Below, piece by piece: positions 11,247-20,317 of a stretch of 64,000 nt of DNA (its first letter is position 1; each line of letters opens with the position of its first letter). The translations under genes and the position numbers were made by a program. The stretch comes from Sporolactobacillus putidus (GTDB taxonomy: Bacteria; Bacillota; Bacilli; Bacillales; Sporolactobacillaceae). The notes below the pieces were generated by a model. That model saw nothing but the letters and a program-made list of their open reading frames with translations. It ran no database searches and was not told the DNA's origin. The DNA lies in the NCBI RefSeq assembly GCF_014647035.1, contig NZ_BMOK01000001.1, positions 248,001 through 312,000 on the forward strand. The letters are read 5' to 3'.

Positions 11247-11570
11247 ATGCGCGCTTTTTTCGCGACGGCGATCATGAATTACTGTATCGCTTTCGGTGTG
11301 ATCATCGGCGGATGTATCATCGGCGGAATGGGTGCTTTTTTTGTCAGCCAGCCGCCGTTTTCGGAAATGAGCAGGCTGGCTTCCACGATGAAAATCTGGG
11401 CCGTTGTCACCGCAATCGGCGGTACATTCGACACTATTGAAAACTTGGAGCGGGGATTTCTCAACGGCAGTCCTTTCGAAGTGCTGAAACATCTCTTGCT
11501 CATCGGCTCAGCCATGGTCGGAGCCCATTCGGCAAGCCTGATTGTTCAGTGGCTGACGAGGTCGGGCTGA
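11247..11570 (+). CDS. ytrH: Sporulation membrane protein YtrH
   Basis: A 107-residue membrane protein with a glycine-rich first segment (IIGGCIIGGMGAFF), a second hydrophobic stretch around MKIWAVVTAIGGTFD and a C-terminal one, as in YtrH. The B. subtilis homologue is a sigma-E-controlled mother-cell protein that affects cortex formation and spore resistance. The start is the ATG after AAGGAGGAG. It is diverged from dnaE and overlaps ytrI by one base (TGATG), so the two are co-translated. Confidence 0.85.
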   Translation: MRAFFATAIMNYCIAFGVIIGGCIIGGMGAFFVSQPPFSEMSRLASTMKIWAVVTAIGGTFDTIENLERGFLNGSPFEVLKHLLLIGSAMVGAHSASLIVQWLTRSG

Positions 11571-12076
11571 TGCGTATTCCACCCTATCATCGCATGCCGG
11601 ACAGGCAGCGGTTTCTGGCCGGATGCATCATCGGCGTGCTCGTTGGTTTTTCCTTTTTTCTCTTTCTTTTCGGTGCAGCTCAAGAAAGGCAGATCGATAA
11701 AATAAGGGAACAGGGTGCAGAAATACAAATGCTGGAAAAGCAGAAAAAAGCGCTCATTGATGCGGAGGAGCGGAAAAATGAGCAGCTTGAAAAAAAGATG
11801 ACGGTTCAGGAAATTGATGTTACGATCGCCGACGCCAGTCTGGAAAAGGCAGCCCGCACTGAACTCGAACAGGCCGTGGCCGATGAGCTGAATTCCGTCA
11901 TCAATCACAGCATCGAATCTGTCGCGGACAACCAGCAGCTGATCGAAAAAGCGATCGAACGAAAACCTTTTACCGCCGCAGAGATTACCTACCGTTTTCA
12001 TGTAAAAAGCATGGTCATTTTCTCCAAATTGACGCTCCTGCTCGAGGTTTCCGAAAAAAAGGACAACAGCCGTTAA
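11570..12076 (+). CDS. ytrI: Sporulation membrane protein YtrI
   Basis: 168 residues: a short cytoplasmic N-terminus, one membrane helix (about residues 18-38), a charged coiled-coil stretch of about 50 residues and a compact C-terminal domain. The order and the partner gene identify it as YtrI. YtrI is the second product of the ytrHI spore-cortex operon in B. subtilis. The start ATG shares a base with the ytrH TGA stop, preceded by GAGG within ytrH. Confidence 0.8.
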   Translation: MRIPPYHRMPDRQRFLAGCIIGVLVGFSFFLFLFGAAQERQIDKIREQGAEIQMLEKQKKALIDAEERKNEQLEKKMTVQEIDVTIADASLEKAARTELEQAVADELNSVINHSIESVADNQQLIEKAIERKPFTAAEITYRFHVKSMVIFSKLTLLLEVSEKKDNSR

Positions 12077-12092
12077 AGCTGAAAAAAGAAGC

Positions 12093-12114
12093 CTGAAGCG
12101 AACTTCCGTTTCAG
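12093..12114 (-). terminator. Terminator between ytrI and nrnA
   Basis: CTGAAGC and GTTTCAG pair (one G-U) around an 8-nt loop. On the minus strand the stem is followed by GCTTCTTTTTT, so it mainly serves nrnA. Confidence 0.55.
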
Positions 12115-12151
12115 ACTTTCCAATAAATATTCTTTATCGATTCCGGGAGCG

Positions 12152-13084
12152 TTATTGCCGGCAAATGGCCTGCAGATCAGAGATCAGGCGGTCTGCTTCT
12201 TCCCAACCGTGTACTGTGGCTCCCGCAGCGAGCGGATGTCCGCCGCCGTGATAAACTTCAGCAAGACGATTGATAACCGGACCTTTAGAACGGAGACGAA
12301 CCCGGATAAGATCCTCTTCCTCAGAGAAAAGGACCCATGCCTTCAAATGTTCGACATCCGAAAAACAATTGACCAGCATCGAGGCATCCGAGGATTCAAG
12401 GTTAAAGGATCGGACCAGATCGAGAGGAAGTTTGATAAATCCGACACCTTCTTCAGTCAAGGTGAAATGTTGAAGGACATACCCGTTCAGCCTGGCAAGA
12501 GAGAGACTCCGCTTGTACAAGTTATTAAAGAAGGCCTGGCGGTCGAAAGGGTGTTTCACGAGCGCGGCGGCGGCAAGAAACGTTTCAGAAGTCACATTGC
12601 TGAACTGAAAGCGGCCCGTGTCGCCGACAATTCCGGCGAACAGGAGCCTTGCCGCCGATTCCGTCATTTTCAGCTCCGGATGAGTCCCGTAAATCGACGT
12701 GATCATTTCACTGGTCGAACTCGCGGAGGTCTTCACCCATTCAGGATCGCCGTAGGAATCAACCACAGGATGATGATCAATTTTAATCAGGCGGGCGCCT
12801 TTGCCGAACCGCGTGTCGGATATCCTTTCACGGTTGGCCGTGTCGCATACGATGACCAGTGCGTTGGCGTAAACAGCATCATCCGGCGTGTCCATCGGCA
12901 GGAGGAAGCGAAGGGAATCCGTCATCTCGCCTACCGTATACACCTTCTTTTCAGGAAAATTATCGCGAATCAGGCAGGCCAGTCCGCCCTGTGACCCGAG
13001 CGCGTCCGGATCCGGCCTGACATGGCGATGAATGATAATCGTCTCATATTTTTGAATCCATTCGAGTATCTGATCAATAATCAC
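12152..13084 (-). CDS. nrnA: Oligoribonuclease / 3'-phosphoadenosine phosphatase NrnA
   Basis: A DHH/DHHA1 phosphoesterase that degrades nano-RNAs and dephosphorylates pAp in Bacillales. The 310 residues contain HRHVRPDPDALGSQ, VCDTAN, the eponymous KIDHHP and GDTGRFQF metal-binding motifs, and the DHHA1 glycine motif GGGHPLAAGA near the C-terminus. The start is a GTG six bases after GGAGGG. It lies downstream of ytoI on the same strand, with an 85-bp gap. Confidence 0.93.
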   Translation of the reverse strand: MIIDQILEWIQKYETIIIHRHVRPDPDALGSQGGLACLIRDNFPEKKVYTVGEMTDSLRFLLPMDTPDDAVYANALVIVCDTANRERISDTRFGKGARLIKIDHHPVVDSYGDPEWVKTSASSTSEMITSIYGTHPELKMTESAARLLFAGIVGDTGRFQFSNVTSETFLAAAALVKHPFDRQAFFNNLYKRSLSLARLNGYVLQHFTLTEEGVGFIKLPLDLVRSFNLESSDASMLVNCFSDVEHLKAWVLFSEEEDLIRVRLRSKGPVINRLAEVYHGGGHPLAAGATVHGWEEADRLISDLQAICRQ

Positions 13085-13169
13085 ACGAGTCCCTCCATTG
13101 GTACCGGATAAAAAAAATTTTTATGTAGTGAATGAACGCCTGACCATCCTGCACCCTTCAGTTTGCTCT

Positions 13170-14483
13170 TCAGAAACGGTCGATGAATTGGGCGGTCAGC
13201 AACGCTTTTCCGCACAGCTGATTTTCAACAAATAATTCAATATCCAGTTTCCCGTTGCGACGCGTTGTTTCCAGTATTTTCGGGCGAATCACCACAGTCT
13301 GCTCAATCTGTACCGGTTTAAAAAAATAAAAGCTCAGATTCTCAACGACCAGATCGCCCTTTCTGACATGATTCAGTACACGCCGCCCGACCGTTGTGAT
13401 CATCGACGTCATGACGCCGTATGCGAGAGAGCCGAGATAGTCAGTCATCTGAGGTTTAACAGTAAACTGAAAAGCATAATTTTCCCCGGCCGACTGATCG
13501 GCGAGCCCTGATGAAACGACATCCTCAATGGTTTCCCCCATCTGCGGCTGCTGCTGAATCATCTGCAGCGACTTCATCACATCGCTGCGAGTTATAATGC
13601 CCAAAAGTGTTTGATTTTCATCAATGACCGGCAGGCATTCAATACCTTCCCAGATCATCCGGTGTGCCGCGGCCGCGACAGAAGTCGACGGTTTGACCAC
13701 AATCGGACGCGGTGTCATCACTTCGTCGATGGTGCCGGCCCCTTCATGCCCCATGACATCTTTCATCGTGACAATGCCGACGACCTTCATTTTTCGATCA
13801 ACAACCGGAAAACGGCTGTGCGCGGTTTCCCGGTTCAGCTCGTGCCAGCGATCGGGGGAGTCTTTGCCGAACAGAAACTGTGTTTCAGAGAACGGGATCA
13901 GAATATCGGAGACATGCACAATCTCTTTCTTGATCAGCTGATCATAGATCGCGCGGTTGATCTTGGCGGCCACAGTAAACGTGTCGTATGAGGTTGAAAT
14001 AACCGGCAGGTTCATGCGATCCGCAAGCAGCCGGACGTCTTCGCTCGTATCGAATCCGCCGGTAACCAGTACGGCCGCCCCTTCTTTCAGCGCATACCGG
14101 TGAACGGACTCGCGGTTTCCAACGATCATCAGGTCGTTCGCATCAATATAGCGTTTAATCGCATCCAGTTCCATCGCGCCGATAATAAAGTGATTCAATG
14201 TTCGAGAAAGGCCGCCTCTTCCTCCCAGAACCTGTCCGTCAACAATTCCGACAATGGATTCAAAGGTCAGTTTTTCGATGCTTGCCTTATCTTTTTTCTT
14301 AATCCGGAGGGTTCCCACGCGCTCTACGGTACTCACAAGCCCCTGAATTTCCGCATCCTTAATCGCGCGATAGGCCGTTCCTTCGCTGACCTGAAGTATT
14401 TTCGCGATCTGACGGACAGATATTTTGCTGCCGATTTCAAGACCCTGTATGTAATTCAGGATCTGCTCATGCTTTGTCTCCAT
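13170..14483 (-). CDS. ytoI: CBS/DRTGG-domain regulator YtoI
   Basis: 437 residues with four modules in the YtoI order. First is an N-terminal winged helix (QILNYIQGLEIGSKISVRQIAKILQVSEGT region, about residues 5-55). A DRTGG domain (about 75-185) and a CBS pair (about 190-310; VVGIVTMKDVMG and LLGIITRSDVMK) follow. A C-terminal hotdog domain ends the protein. CBS pairs usually bind adenine nucleotides, so a nucleotide- or acyl-CoA-sensing transcription factor is plausible, but the targets are unknown. The ATG at 14483 matches the family start; a TTG four codons upstream is the alternative. Neighbours nrnA and ytkL are as in B. subtilis. Confidence 0.85.
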   Translation of the reverse strand: METKHEQILNYIQGLEIGSKISVRQIAKILQVSEGTAYRAIKDAEIQGLVSTVERVGTLRIKKKDKASIEKLTFESIVGIVDGQVLGGRGGLSRTLNHFIIGAMELDAIKRYIDANDLMIVGNRESVHRYALKEGAAVLVTGGFDTSEDVRLLADRMNLPVISTSYDTFTVAAKINRAIYDQLIKKEIVHVSDILIPFSETQFLFGKDSPDRWHELNRETAHSRFPVVDRKMKVVGIVTMKDVMGHEGAGTIDEVMTPRPIVVKPSTSVAAAAHRMIWEGIECLPVIDENQTLLGIITRSDVMKSLQMIQQQPQMGETIEDVVSSGLADQSAGENYAFQFTVKPQMTDYLGSLAYGVMTSMITTVGRRVLNHVRKGDLVVENLSFYFFKPVQIEQTVVIRPKILETTRRNGKLDIELFVENQLCGKALLTAQFIDRF

Positions 14484-14516
14484 ATCACTCACCAAACTTT
14501 CCGGGAAACGAACGAT

Positions 14517-15200
14517 TTATAACTCGATGGACTGTCCGGGAGCCAGTACGAGCGCCCGGTCTCCCAGCCGGTCAGCAAATTGACGTGCATCCTGCCTGAT
14601 CACAGGGAATGTATTATAGTGGATCGGGACGACTTTTCCTGCTTTGATCCACTGCGCCGCAAGCTGCGCGTCATCCGGACCCATGGTGAAGTTGTCGCCG
14701 ATTGGCAGAAAAGCAAGATCGATTTTGTTTTGTTCTCCGATCAGTTTCATGTCTGAGAAAAGGGCCGTGTCCCCTGCGTGGTAGATCGTTTTTCCTTCTA
14801 AATAAAGAAGCAGTCCGGCAGGCATGCCCGTGTATACAATTCGGCGATTTTCAGATTCGGTAACACTTGAACCGTGAAAGGCCTGCGTCAGTTTCACACG
14901 CCCGAAAGGAAAATCAAAACCCCCGCCGATCGACATGCCGTGTGTCTTCAGCCCTTTCCATCCGAAATAAGTCGCGAGTTCGGCAACTGCGATCACCAGA
15001 GATCCGTCGCGTTCAGCGATCGGCTGTACATCTTCCACATGATCGCCATGTCCGTGCGTTAATAAAATGGCATCAATTTCAGGCAAGTCCTCAATCGACA
15101 TCTTTGCCAGACCGTTGCTTGTGATAAACGGATCAACCAGAAGATTGGCTTTGGCTGTTTCAATCAGAACCGTGGAATGTCCGATAAAAGTTATACGCAT
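14517..15200 (-). CDS. ytkL: UPF0173 metal-dependent hydrolase YtkL
   Basis: A metallo-beta-lactamase-fold hydrolase of 227 residues. The metal-binding HxHxDH motif is visible in [12 protein letters not shown], and further ligands in [12 protein letters not shown] and VPIHYNTFP. Family members of this UPF group have no settled substrate. The ATG follows AAGGGGTCG. The stop is only 33 bp from the ytoI start, suggesting a ytkL-ytoI-nrnA transcript. Confidence 0.9.
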   Translation of the reverse strand: MRITFIGHSTVLIETAKANLLVDPFITSNGLAKMSIEDLPEIDAILLTHGHGDHVEDVQPIAERDGSLVIAVAELATYFGWKGLKTHGMSIGGGFDFPFGRVKLTQAFHGSSVTESENRRIVYTGMPAGLLLYLEGKTIYHAGDTALFSDMKLIGEQNKIDLAFLPIGDNFTMGPDDAQLAAQWIKAGKVVPIHYNTFPVIRQDARQFADRLGDRALVLAPGQSIEL

Positions 15201-15426
15201 CCGTTCGACCCCTTCCCGTCAGGCAGAATTTTTATCCTGTTAATTATTTTATTATACACTAACCGCAGCTTGATTCGAAAGAAAGCGCCGCGCTTCCGCC
15301 ACATTTACGGGTTTAGTGATTTTAAAAAAATAAGTTTCGTTATTTGAATTGTTCAGGAATTTTTATCCGCTCTCCTGCGGTTTGTGATACATTAGAGGTA
15401 TTATCTTTTGTACTGGAGTGACCCTT

Positions 15427-16524
15427 TTGACAGATAAAATCAATAAAATTGAGAATTGGCTGAGAAACCATGACGGCCGTTTTGCTTACATAGCCGATCC
15501 GACCAATGTCTATTATTTGACCCATTTTAAATGTAATCCTCATGAACGTTTTCTCGGACTGTTCGTTTTCCCGGATCACGAACCCTTCATGGTCTGTCCG
15601 GAACTCGAAGTCGGCCAGGCACAAGCGTCGGCATTCGGCCGCGAAGTCATCGGCTACCGTGATGATCAGGACCCGTGGACCTTTGTTCGAGCAGCGCTGG
15701 AGTCCAGAAAATCTGTCTCGGGAAAAATATATCTTGAACCAAGCACCCTTCCCTATAGCAAAGCATTGGCTCTGAAAACACTATATGATGATGTCTCCTT
15801 TGCTTCGATTGAAAATCTGCTCGCATCCATGCGGAACATTAAAGATAGGAGCGAGCTCGCCGCGATGAAAAAAGCGGGGGAAATTGCCGACTACGCCGTC
15901 GGACTCGGAATCAAGGCCATAAAAAAAGGCAGGACCGAACGCGCGATTATCGCCGAGATCGAGTATGGGCTGGCCAAACACGGCTATTCGGAAATGGCTT
16001 TCGACACGATGGTACTGACCGGCGAGAACAGTGCCGCCCCGCACGGCTATCCGAGTACACGGCAAATTAAAGAAGGCGACTTTATCCTGTTCGATCTCGG
16101 AGTGGTTGTTGACGGATACTGCTCGGACATCACCCGTACGGTCTGCTACAAATATGCTTCGGATGAACAGCGGAAAATGTATCAGACATGCCTTCAGGCG
16201 AATATGGATTCCATTAAGGCGGCGCAGCAGGGCCTGCGCATCGGTGATCTGGACGGCGTGGCCAGACAAATCATCACGGACGCCGGCTATGGCGACTATT
16301 TCACCCATCGTCTGGGCCACGGGCTCGGACTCGGTGAACATGAGGAGCCGTCAATGAGCGCCGCGAATGACAGCAAGCTGACAACAGGGATGGTTTTTAC
16401 GATTGAACCGGGTATCTATGTTCCTGGCGTCGGCGGTGTGCGGATCGAAGACGATGTTTACCTGAGCGAAGACGGACCGGTCACCCTGACTCATTATCCG
16501 AAAGAACTGCAGATTATTTCATGA
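15427..16524 (+). CDS. Xaa-Pro dipeptidase/aminopeptidase (M24 family)
   Basis: A pita-bread-fold metallopeptidase of about 365 residues that removes residues N-terminal to proline. The N-terminal creatinase domain (YIADPTNVYYLTHF) is followed by the M24 catalytic domain. The dinuclear metal ligands are all present: two Asp in DLGVVVDGYCSDITRTV, His in GHGLGLGEHEEP and two Glu in TIEPGIYVPG and RIEDDVY. Most similar in layout to B. subtilis YkvY. I prefer the TTG at 15427, six bases after GGAGTG, over the GTG at 15418, which overlaps it. It stands alone, divergent from ytkL and convergent with the GT8 gene. Confidence 0.9.
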   Translation: MTDKINKIENWLRNHDGRFAYIADPTNVYYLTHFKCNPHERFLGLFVFPDHEPFMVCPELEVGQAQASAFGREVIGYRDDQDPWTFVRAALESRKSVSGKIYLEPSTLPYSKALALKTLYDDVSFASIENLLASMRNIKDRSELAAMKKAGEIADYAVGLGIKAIKKGRTERAIIAEIEYGLAKHGYSEMAFDTMVLTGENSAAPHGYPSTRQIKEGDFILFDLGVVVDGYCSDITRTVCYKYASDEQRKMYQTCLQANMDSIKAAQQGLRIGDLDGVARQIITDAGYGDYFTHRLGHGLGLGEHEEPSMSAANDSKLTTGMVFTIEPGIYVPGVGGVRIEDDVYLSEDGPVTLTHYPKELQIIS

Positions 16525-16561
16525 GACTGTCCCCAGGCAGGCCCACGTCTATGAAGATGAA

Positions 16562-16602
16562 ACAGAGCGCCGCAGTAATTGACCTGCGGCGCTCTGTTTT
16601 TT
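16562..16602. terminator. Bidirectional terminator
   Basis: Perfect 14-bp stem ACAGAGCGCCGCAG / CTGCGGCGCTCTGT with an 8-nt loop, followed by TTTTT on the plus strand. It ends the Xaa-Pro peptidase transcript and can serve the convergent GT8 gene. Confidence 0.9.
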
Positions 16603-16651
16603 GATGCATCCCGCCCGGCAAAAGCTTCCGGGATACTTTTTATAGCGTGTT

Positions 16652-17509
16652 TTATTTGCTAAGACAGGCGAGTGAATTCTTTTCGTTTCTGTCAGGCGAT
16701 AGTTTTCCGGCATATCGGTGAAAAAAAAAGCCCAGATCGCCTTTATATGTTTTATGCCACGGTTTCTGTTTTCCGCAGTAATGGATGAAAACCGTGTGTT
16801 CCCGTATCCAGTTCAGATCGGCCTCATCACCGTTGATCATCAATAATTTTTTTAAATCATAGGCTCTGGCGTCATAATTGTAATAAGCCCCGCATACCGG
16901 AATGATTCTATTCCAGTAGATCGCGTTAAAAACGTCTTGATCCGGAAGAAGCAGCCGGTGCTTGTACTGTTCAATATAAGCAAAAATCCGTTCGGCCGGA
17001 TCGCTCTTTTTCAGCCTGCTCACATTCATCAGCATCACCCCGGTATTAAAATACCCCTTTGCCTTCGGTATCTTCAGGCGCATTTTATTGAAAGTTCTCG
17101 CCATCCGCGCCGAATATTCATGCTCCGAAGCGATAAAAAAGGCATCGCCAAACGGCTTATTATAAAAGCGGGAGACAGGATTCAGACAAACGACATCCGG
17201 ATCCAGGTAGAGCACACGCCCCACCGAATCCGGCAGATAAAGATAGGCAATCAGGCGATAGTACATTTCCGACGTAAAATGCTTGAGAACGGTCGCCTCT
17301 TTAAAGATCATCGGATCGACATAGAGGGAGGTGAATTCATGGCCTTCATTCATGACAAAAGTATTAATATCGGCTAAATGCTTTTCAGCCATTTCAGAGT
17401 GCATCATGTAGATAGAAAAATGTTCCTCCGGATTATTGATAAAGAGCGATTTCAGCATGACTTTTAGCGGATACAAATAATTGGCGTTCAGCGTGACAAG
17501 AATATTCAT
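16652..17509 (-). CDS. Glycosyltransferase family 8 protein
   Basis: A 285-residue GT-A fold transferase. MNILVTLNANYLYPLKVMLKSL opens like family 8 galactosyl/glucosyltransferases, and YLDPDVVCL carries the metal-binding DxD motif. Later GYFNTGVMLMNVSRLK and LPDQDVFNAIYW are the family 8 acceptor and donor-site motifs. Family members transfer UDP-sugars to cell-envelope or glycogenin-like acceptors; the acceptor here is unknown. GGAGGGAC precedes the ATG. It has no counterpart at this position in the B. subtilis order, so it may be a lineage-specific insertion. Confidence 0.8.
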   Translation of the reverse strand: MNILVTLNANYLYPLKVMLKSLFINNPEEHFSIYMMHSEMAEKHLADINTFVMNEGHEFTSLYVDPMIFKEATVLKHFTSEMYYRLIAYLYLPDSVGRVLYLDPDVVCLNPVSRFYNKPFGDAFFIASEHEYSARMARTFNKMRLKIPKAKGYFNTGVMLMNVSRLKKSDPAERIFAYIEQYKHRLLLPDQDVFNAIYWNRIIPVCGAYYNYDARAYDLKKLLMINGDEADLNWIREHTVFIHYCGKQKPWHKTYKGDLGFFFHRYAGKLSPDRNEKNSLACLSK

Positions 17510-17550
17510 TCACAGTCCCTCCAGTCCGTAGCCCGATACGTATCCATTCC

Positions 17551-18753
17551 TTATATTTTCTGATGATGGACAGAAAGGCGGACCGTGTCTCTGGCGATCA
17601 TGACCTCTTCATTAGTTGGAATAACAAGCACCTTAACCGGGGAATGCGGCGCGTTGATGAATTGTTCCCTTCCATTCACTTTATTCCTTTCAGAATCCCA
17701 GTAAATCCCCATAAATTCCAGTCCTTCCAGCACCCTTCCGCGAATCATCGAGCTATGCTCCCCGATACCGGCGGTGAAAATAACGGCATCGAGACCGGAC
17801 ATTTTGGCCGCATACGTACCTATGTATTTATGAATGCGTTCCACAAACACTTCAATGGCAAGCTCGGCCCGTTTGTTTCCTCTCCTGGCCTCTTTTTCAA
17901 TATCGCGCAAGTCGCTGGAAAAACCGGAAATGCCAAGTAAACCGCTTTTTTTATTCAGAACATTAATGACCTCGCTGGCGTTCATCCCTGTCTTCTCCAT
18001 AATATAGGGGATCAGAGCGGGATCAATATCACCCGAACGTGTTCCCATGGTCAGTCCGGCAAGGGGAGTAAAACCCATCGATGTGTCGATCGACTTCCCC
18101 TCTTTAACAGCGGTAATACTGGAGCCATTGCCCAGATGGCAGGAAATCAGCTTAAGTTCTTCAATGGGACGTCCCAGCATTTCCGCCGCCCGAAGCGTCA
18201 CATACTGATGACTCATTCCGTGAAATCCGTATTTTCGGATGCCGTAATCCTTGTAATACTCATAGGGAAGGCTATAGAGATAGGTTTCACTTTCCATGGT
18301 TTGATGGAACACCGTATCGAACACCGCGACTTCCGGTACTTCGGGAAGGACTTCCCGAAAAGCTTTGATCCCTACCAGATTGGCCGGAATATGCAGCGGA
18401 GCCAGCTCGGAAAGGCCTTCGATTTTCTTGATGACTTCATCCGTTATCAGTACGGAATCATCAAAGGATTCACCTCCGTGGAGCACACGGTGCCCGACTC
18501 CCTCAATCTCCGATAATGATTGAATGATCCGCAGTGAAGTCAGTTTTTTAAGCAGTTCGCGCACGGCTTCCTCATGATCGGGAATCGAGAAAATTTCCTG
18601 TTTCTTTTCCCCCTTTACACTGATCGAAAAAATTGAATCCGGCAAACCGATTCTTTCCACGGAACCTTTCGTCACTAATCTTTCATCAGGCATGTCGAGA
18701 ATCTGAAATTTCAGTGATGAACTGCCTGCATTGATTGCAAGAATTAATGCCAT
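17551..18753 (-). CDS. ackA: Acetate kinase
   Basis: Converts acetyl phosphate and ADP to acetate and ATP, the last step of overflow acetate formation. The 400 residues contain [47 protein letters not shown] and [20 protein letters not shown], all acetate kinase signatures, and FTAGIGEHS near the C-terminus. The start is the ATG after GGAGGTGAAGAAC, three codons inside the longest frame. It follows ytxK by 27 bp, as in B. subtilis; a cre-like box lies upstream of ytxK. Confidence 0.97.
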   Translation of the reverse strand: MALILAINAGSSSLKFQILDMPDERLVTKGSVERIGLPDSIFSISVKGEKKQEIFSIPDHEEAVRELLKKLTSLRIIQSLSEIEGVGHRVLHGGESFDDSVLITDEVIKKIEGLSELAPLHIPANLVGIKAFREVLPEVPEVAVFDTVFHQTMESETYLYSLPYEYYKDYGIRKYGFHGMSHQYVTLRAAEMLGRPIEELKLISCHLGNGSSITAVKEGKSIDTSMGFTPLAGLTMGTRSGDIDPALIPYIMEKTGMNASEVINVLNKKSGLLGISGFSSDLRDIEKEARRGNKRAELAIEVFVERIHKYIGTYAAKMSGLDAVIFTAGIGEHSSMIRGRVLEGLEFMGIYWDSERNKVNGREQFINAPHSPVKVLVIPTNEEVMIARDTVRLSVHHQKI

Positions 18754-18780
18754 GTTCTTCACCTCCTGGTCATCTTAAGA

Positions 18781-19746
18781 TCAGCGCGCAAACCAACGAT
18801 CCATCTGCGTCATGAAATCCTGCATTTTGTGTTTATTTGAGAAGTCCGGCATTTCAGCAAGAAGCGTCTGTTTCGGGACAGTTATGCCTTCGCCTTTTTT
18901 CTGTAATAGCATGATGCTCTTCGCTGTGTCCGCATTTTTGAAAAGCGAGGGCGGCAGCTGCAGAAGTGCCAGGATGGCCGCATTTTTCTGAATGAAACGA
19001 TGAAAATGGCGTTCCTTGTCTTCAGAGAATAGTTGATTGGGAATTAAATAGAGAAGATAACCGGATTCCTTCAACTGCATCAGGCCTTTTTCGATAAAAA
19101 GAAATGGTGTGAGCGCCTTCCCGTTAATCACATTCAGTTCAAATGACTTTGCCATTTGCGTGTCCGGATAGATCCCGACCGGAACATCGCAGACCGCAAA
19201 ATCAACCGGCCCGGAATAGATGGGCCTGAGTCCGTCCTGATGAAAAAAATGAATTTCTTTTTGCTGCAGATTGGCGCTTGTAACGGCTAGTTTTAGGAGC
19301 AAATCATCCGTATCTGCTCCGTAAGCCGCAATATGATCCGTTTCCGCCTGATTCATCACACCGGTCAAAAGATTCGCCGTACCGACTGCGGGATCCAGAA
19401 TCGAAAACGGCCGTTCTCCGGCCAAAAGCGCGACAACGTGTCCCATTAAAATAACCAGACTGTCGGGTGTCATTTCGTGGCCCGGCTGCGGTGCAATTTT
19501 CATCCCTTTAAGTACGGCAAGCTGAAAGGCGCGGCGAATCTCTTCCGCAGTCATACCCTCGCGATAAAAATCCGTACAGAGCGGCTCAAGTTTGCTTTTC
19601 AGCTCTTCGTCCTTAACGGTTCCGGCGAATATCATTTCACCGGCCGTGCAGAGTGCTTCGAGATAGCTTTTGTGACGATGTTCCTCGATCAGCCGGGCAG
19701 ATTGATCAAGAACTGAGAACAGTTCGCTTACCATCGTTGTTTGCAA
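18781..19746 (-). CDS. ytxK: Class I SAM-dependent methyltransferase YtxK
   Basis: A 321-residue methyltransferase-fold protein similar to N6-adenine DNA methylases. The SAM-binding loop is ILDPAVGTANLLTGVM, and the target-site motif appears as VCDVPVGIYP instead of the usual (N/D)PP(Y/F). The change in this catalytic motif is usual for YtxK and leaves its activity uncertain. The TTG at 19746 follows GGGGGAAAG and aligns with the B. subtilis start. It is upstream of ackA in the same leftward transcript. Confidence 0.85.
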   Translation of the reverse strand: MQTTMVSELFSVLDQSARLIEEHRHKSYLEALCTAGEMIFAGTVKDEELKSKLEPLCTDFYREGMTAEEIRRAFQLAVLKGMKIAPQPGHEMTPDSLVILMGHVVALLAGERPFSILDPAVGTANLLTGVMNQAETDHIAAYGADTDDLLLKLAVTSANLQQKEIHFFHQDGLRPIYSGPVDFAVCDVPVGIYPDTQMAKSFELNVINGKALTPFLFIEKGLMQLKESGYLLYLIPNQLFSEDKERHFHRFIQKNAAILALLQLPPSLFKNADTAKSIMLLQKKGEGITVPKQTLLAEMPDFSNKHKMQDFMTQMDRWFAR

Positions 19747-19761
19747 ATTCTTTCCCCCATA

Positions 19762-19775
19762 ATAAAGCGCTTACA
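19762..19775 (-). promoter_or_regulatory. cre-like CcpA operator upstream of ytxK-ackA
   Basis: On the minus strand TGTAAGCGCTTTAT matches the cre consensus except at its end and nearly repeats the box at 12-25. CcpA activates ackA through a cre in B. subtilis. Here the box lies 16-29 bp upstream of the ytxK start and covers the stop codon of the small ORF at 19771-19923. Confidence 0.55.
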
Positions 19776-19923
19776 ACATAATAAACATAACGAACCCGAA
19801 TTCCTCTTTTATTTCGCTTCTGCTGCTGCGATCCGAAGCAGACTCATTTGGTGCGGGGTTCCGTTTGTTTACCTGTTTTTCGAAAAACTTTGCCGGATCA
19901 TCGACAAATGCCACGCTTTCCAT
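19771..19923 (-). CDS. Small protein of 50 residues, unassigned
   Basis: An open frame beginning MESVAFVDDPAKFFEKQ and ending EEFGFVMFIML, preceded by a good ribosome binding site (AGGAGTG, 9-nt spacing) and a plausible promoter at 19947-19975. The middle is polar (Asn, Ser, Arg, Glu rich) and the last 11 residues are hydrophobic. I recognise no family. It lies just upstream of ytxK-ackA, and its TAA stop is inside the cre-like box, so it could be a leader peptide or a real small protein. Coding status is inferred only from translation signals and position. Confidence 0.45.
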   Translation of the reverse strand: MESVAFVDDPAKFFEKQVNKRNPAPNESASDRSSRSEIKEEFGFVMFIML

Positions 19924-19946
19924 ATTTTCGAATCACTCCTGTTCTT

Positions 19947-19975
19947 ACTATAGATTAATTTTAGCGGCAGAGCAA
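19947..19975 (-). promoter_or_regulatory. Possible sigma-A promoter for small ORF-ytxK-ackA
   Basis: Minus-strand -35 TTGCTC (19970-19975) and -10 TATAGT (19947-19952) with a 17-bp spacer. The -10 is good and the -35 matches only its first three bases. It would place the 50-codon ORF at the head of the ytxK-ackA transcript. Confidence 0.4.
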
Positions 19976-20110
19976 CCGGAACGCAAGTAAGAGCGGGTCG
20001 GGAACGAAGGCGGAACGAGATTATCGGACGACTCCGGTTCATCTGCTGATGCATGATTGATTTACGAAAAAAAGCCGGATGAGTTTCGTTTTGAGCCCGG
20101 ATTCACCCGC

Positions 20111-20252
20111 TAAAGAAAACTTGCCTTTAGGCAAAGCCAGAGGCTTAGTTGCGGGGGCCAGGACGGCCTAATGCCGAACATGCCGCAGGACGCGGCGATC
20201 TGTTCGGTCGCTTACACTGATCCTTAAAATTTTTATACTTTCCTATAGCGTA
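20111..20252 (+). repeat. Structured repeat family I, locus C
   Basis: A single long unit: hairpin CTTGCC-TTTA-GGCAAAG, AGCC-AGA-GGCT, then the AGGAC block (GGCC-AGGAC-GGCC and GCCGC-AGGAC-GCGGC inside a GCCGAACA..TGTTCGGT stem). It ends with a terminal dyad that here has a 3-base deletion on its left arm. Its right end touches the T-run of the ytfJ terminator. Confidence 0.9.
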
Positions 20253-20279
20253 AAAAAACCGACCTCAGAATAGGGTCGG
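20252..20279 (-). terminator. ytfJ terminator
   Basis: CCGACC/GGTCGG stem with a 9-nt loop followed on the minus strand by TTTTTTT. It ends the ytfI-ytfJ transcript 39 bp after the ytfJ stop. Confidence 0.8.
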
Positions 20280-20317
20280 GAAACAGGTTTAGTCATTAGG
20301 CTTCTTAAGCAGTTCGT

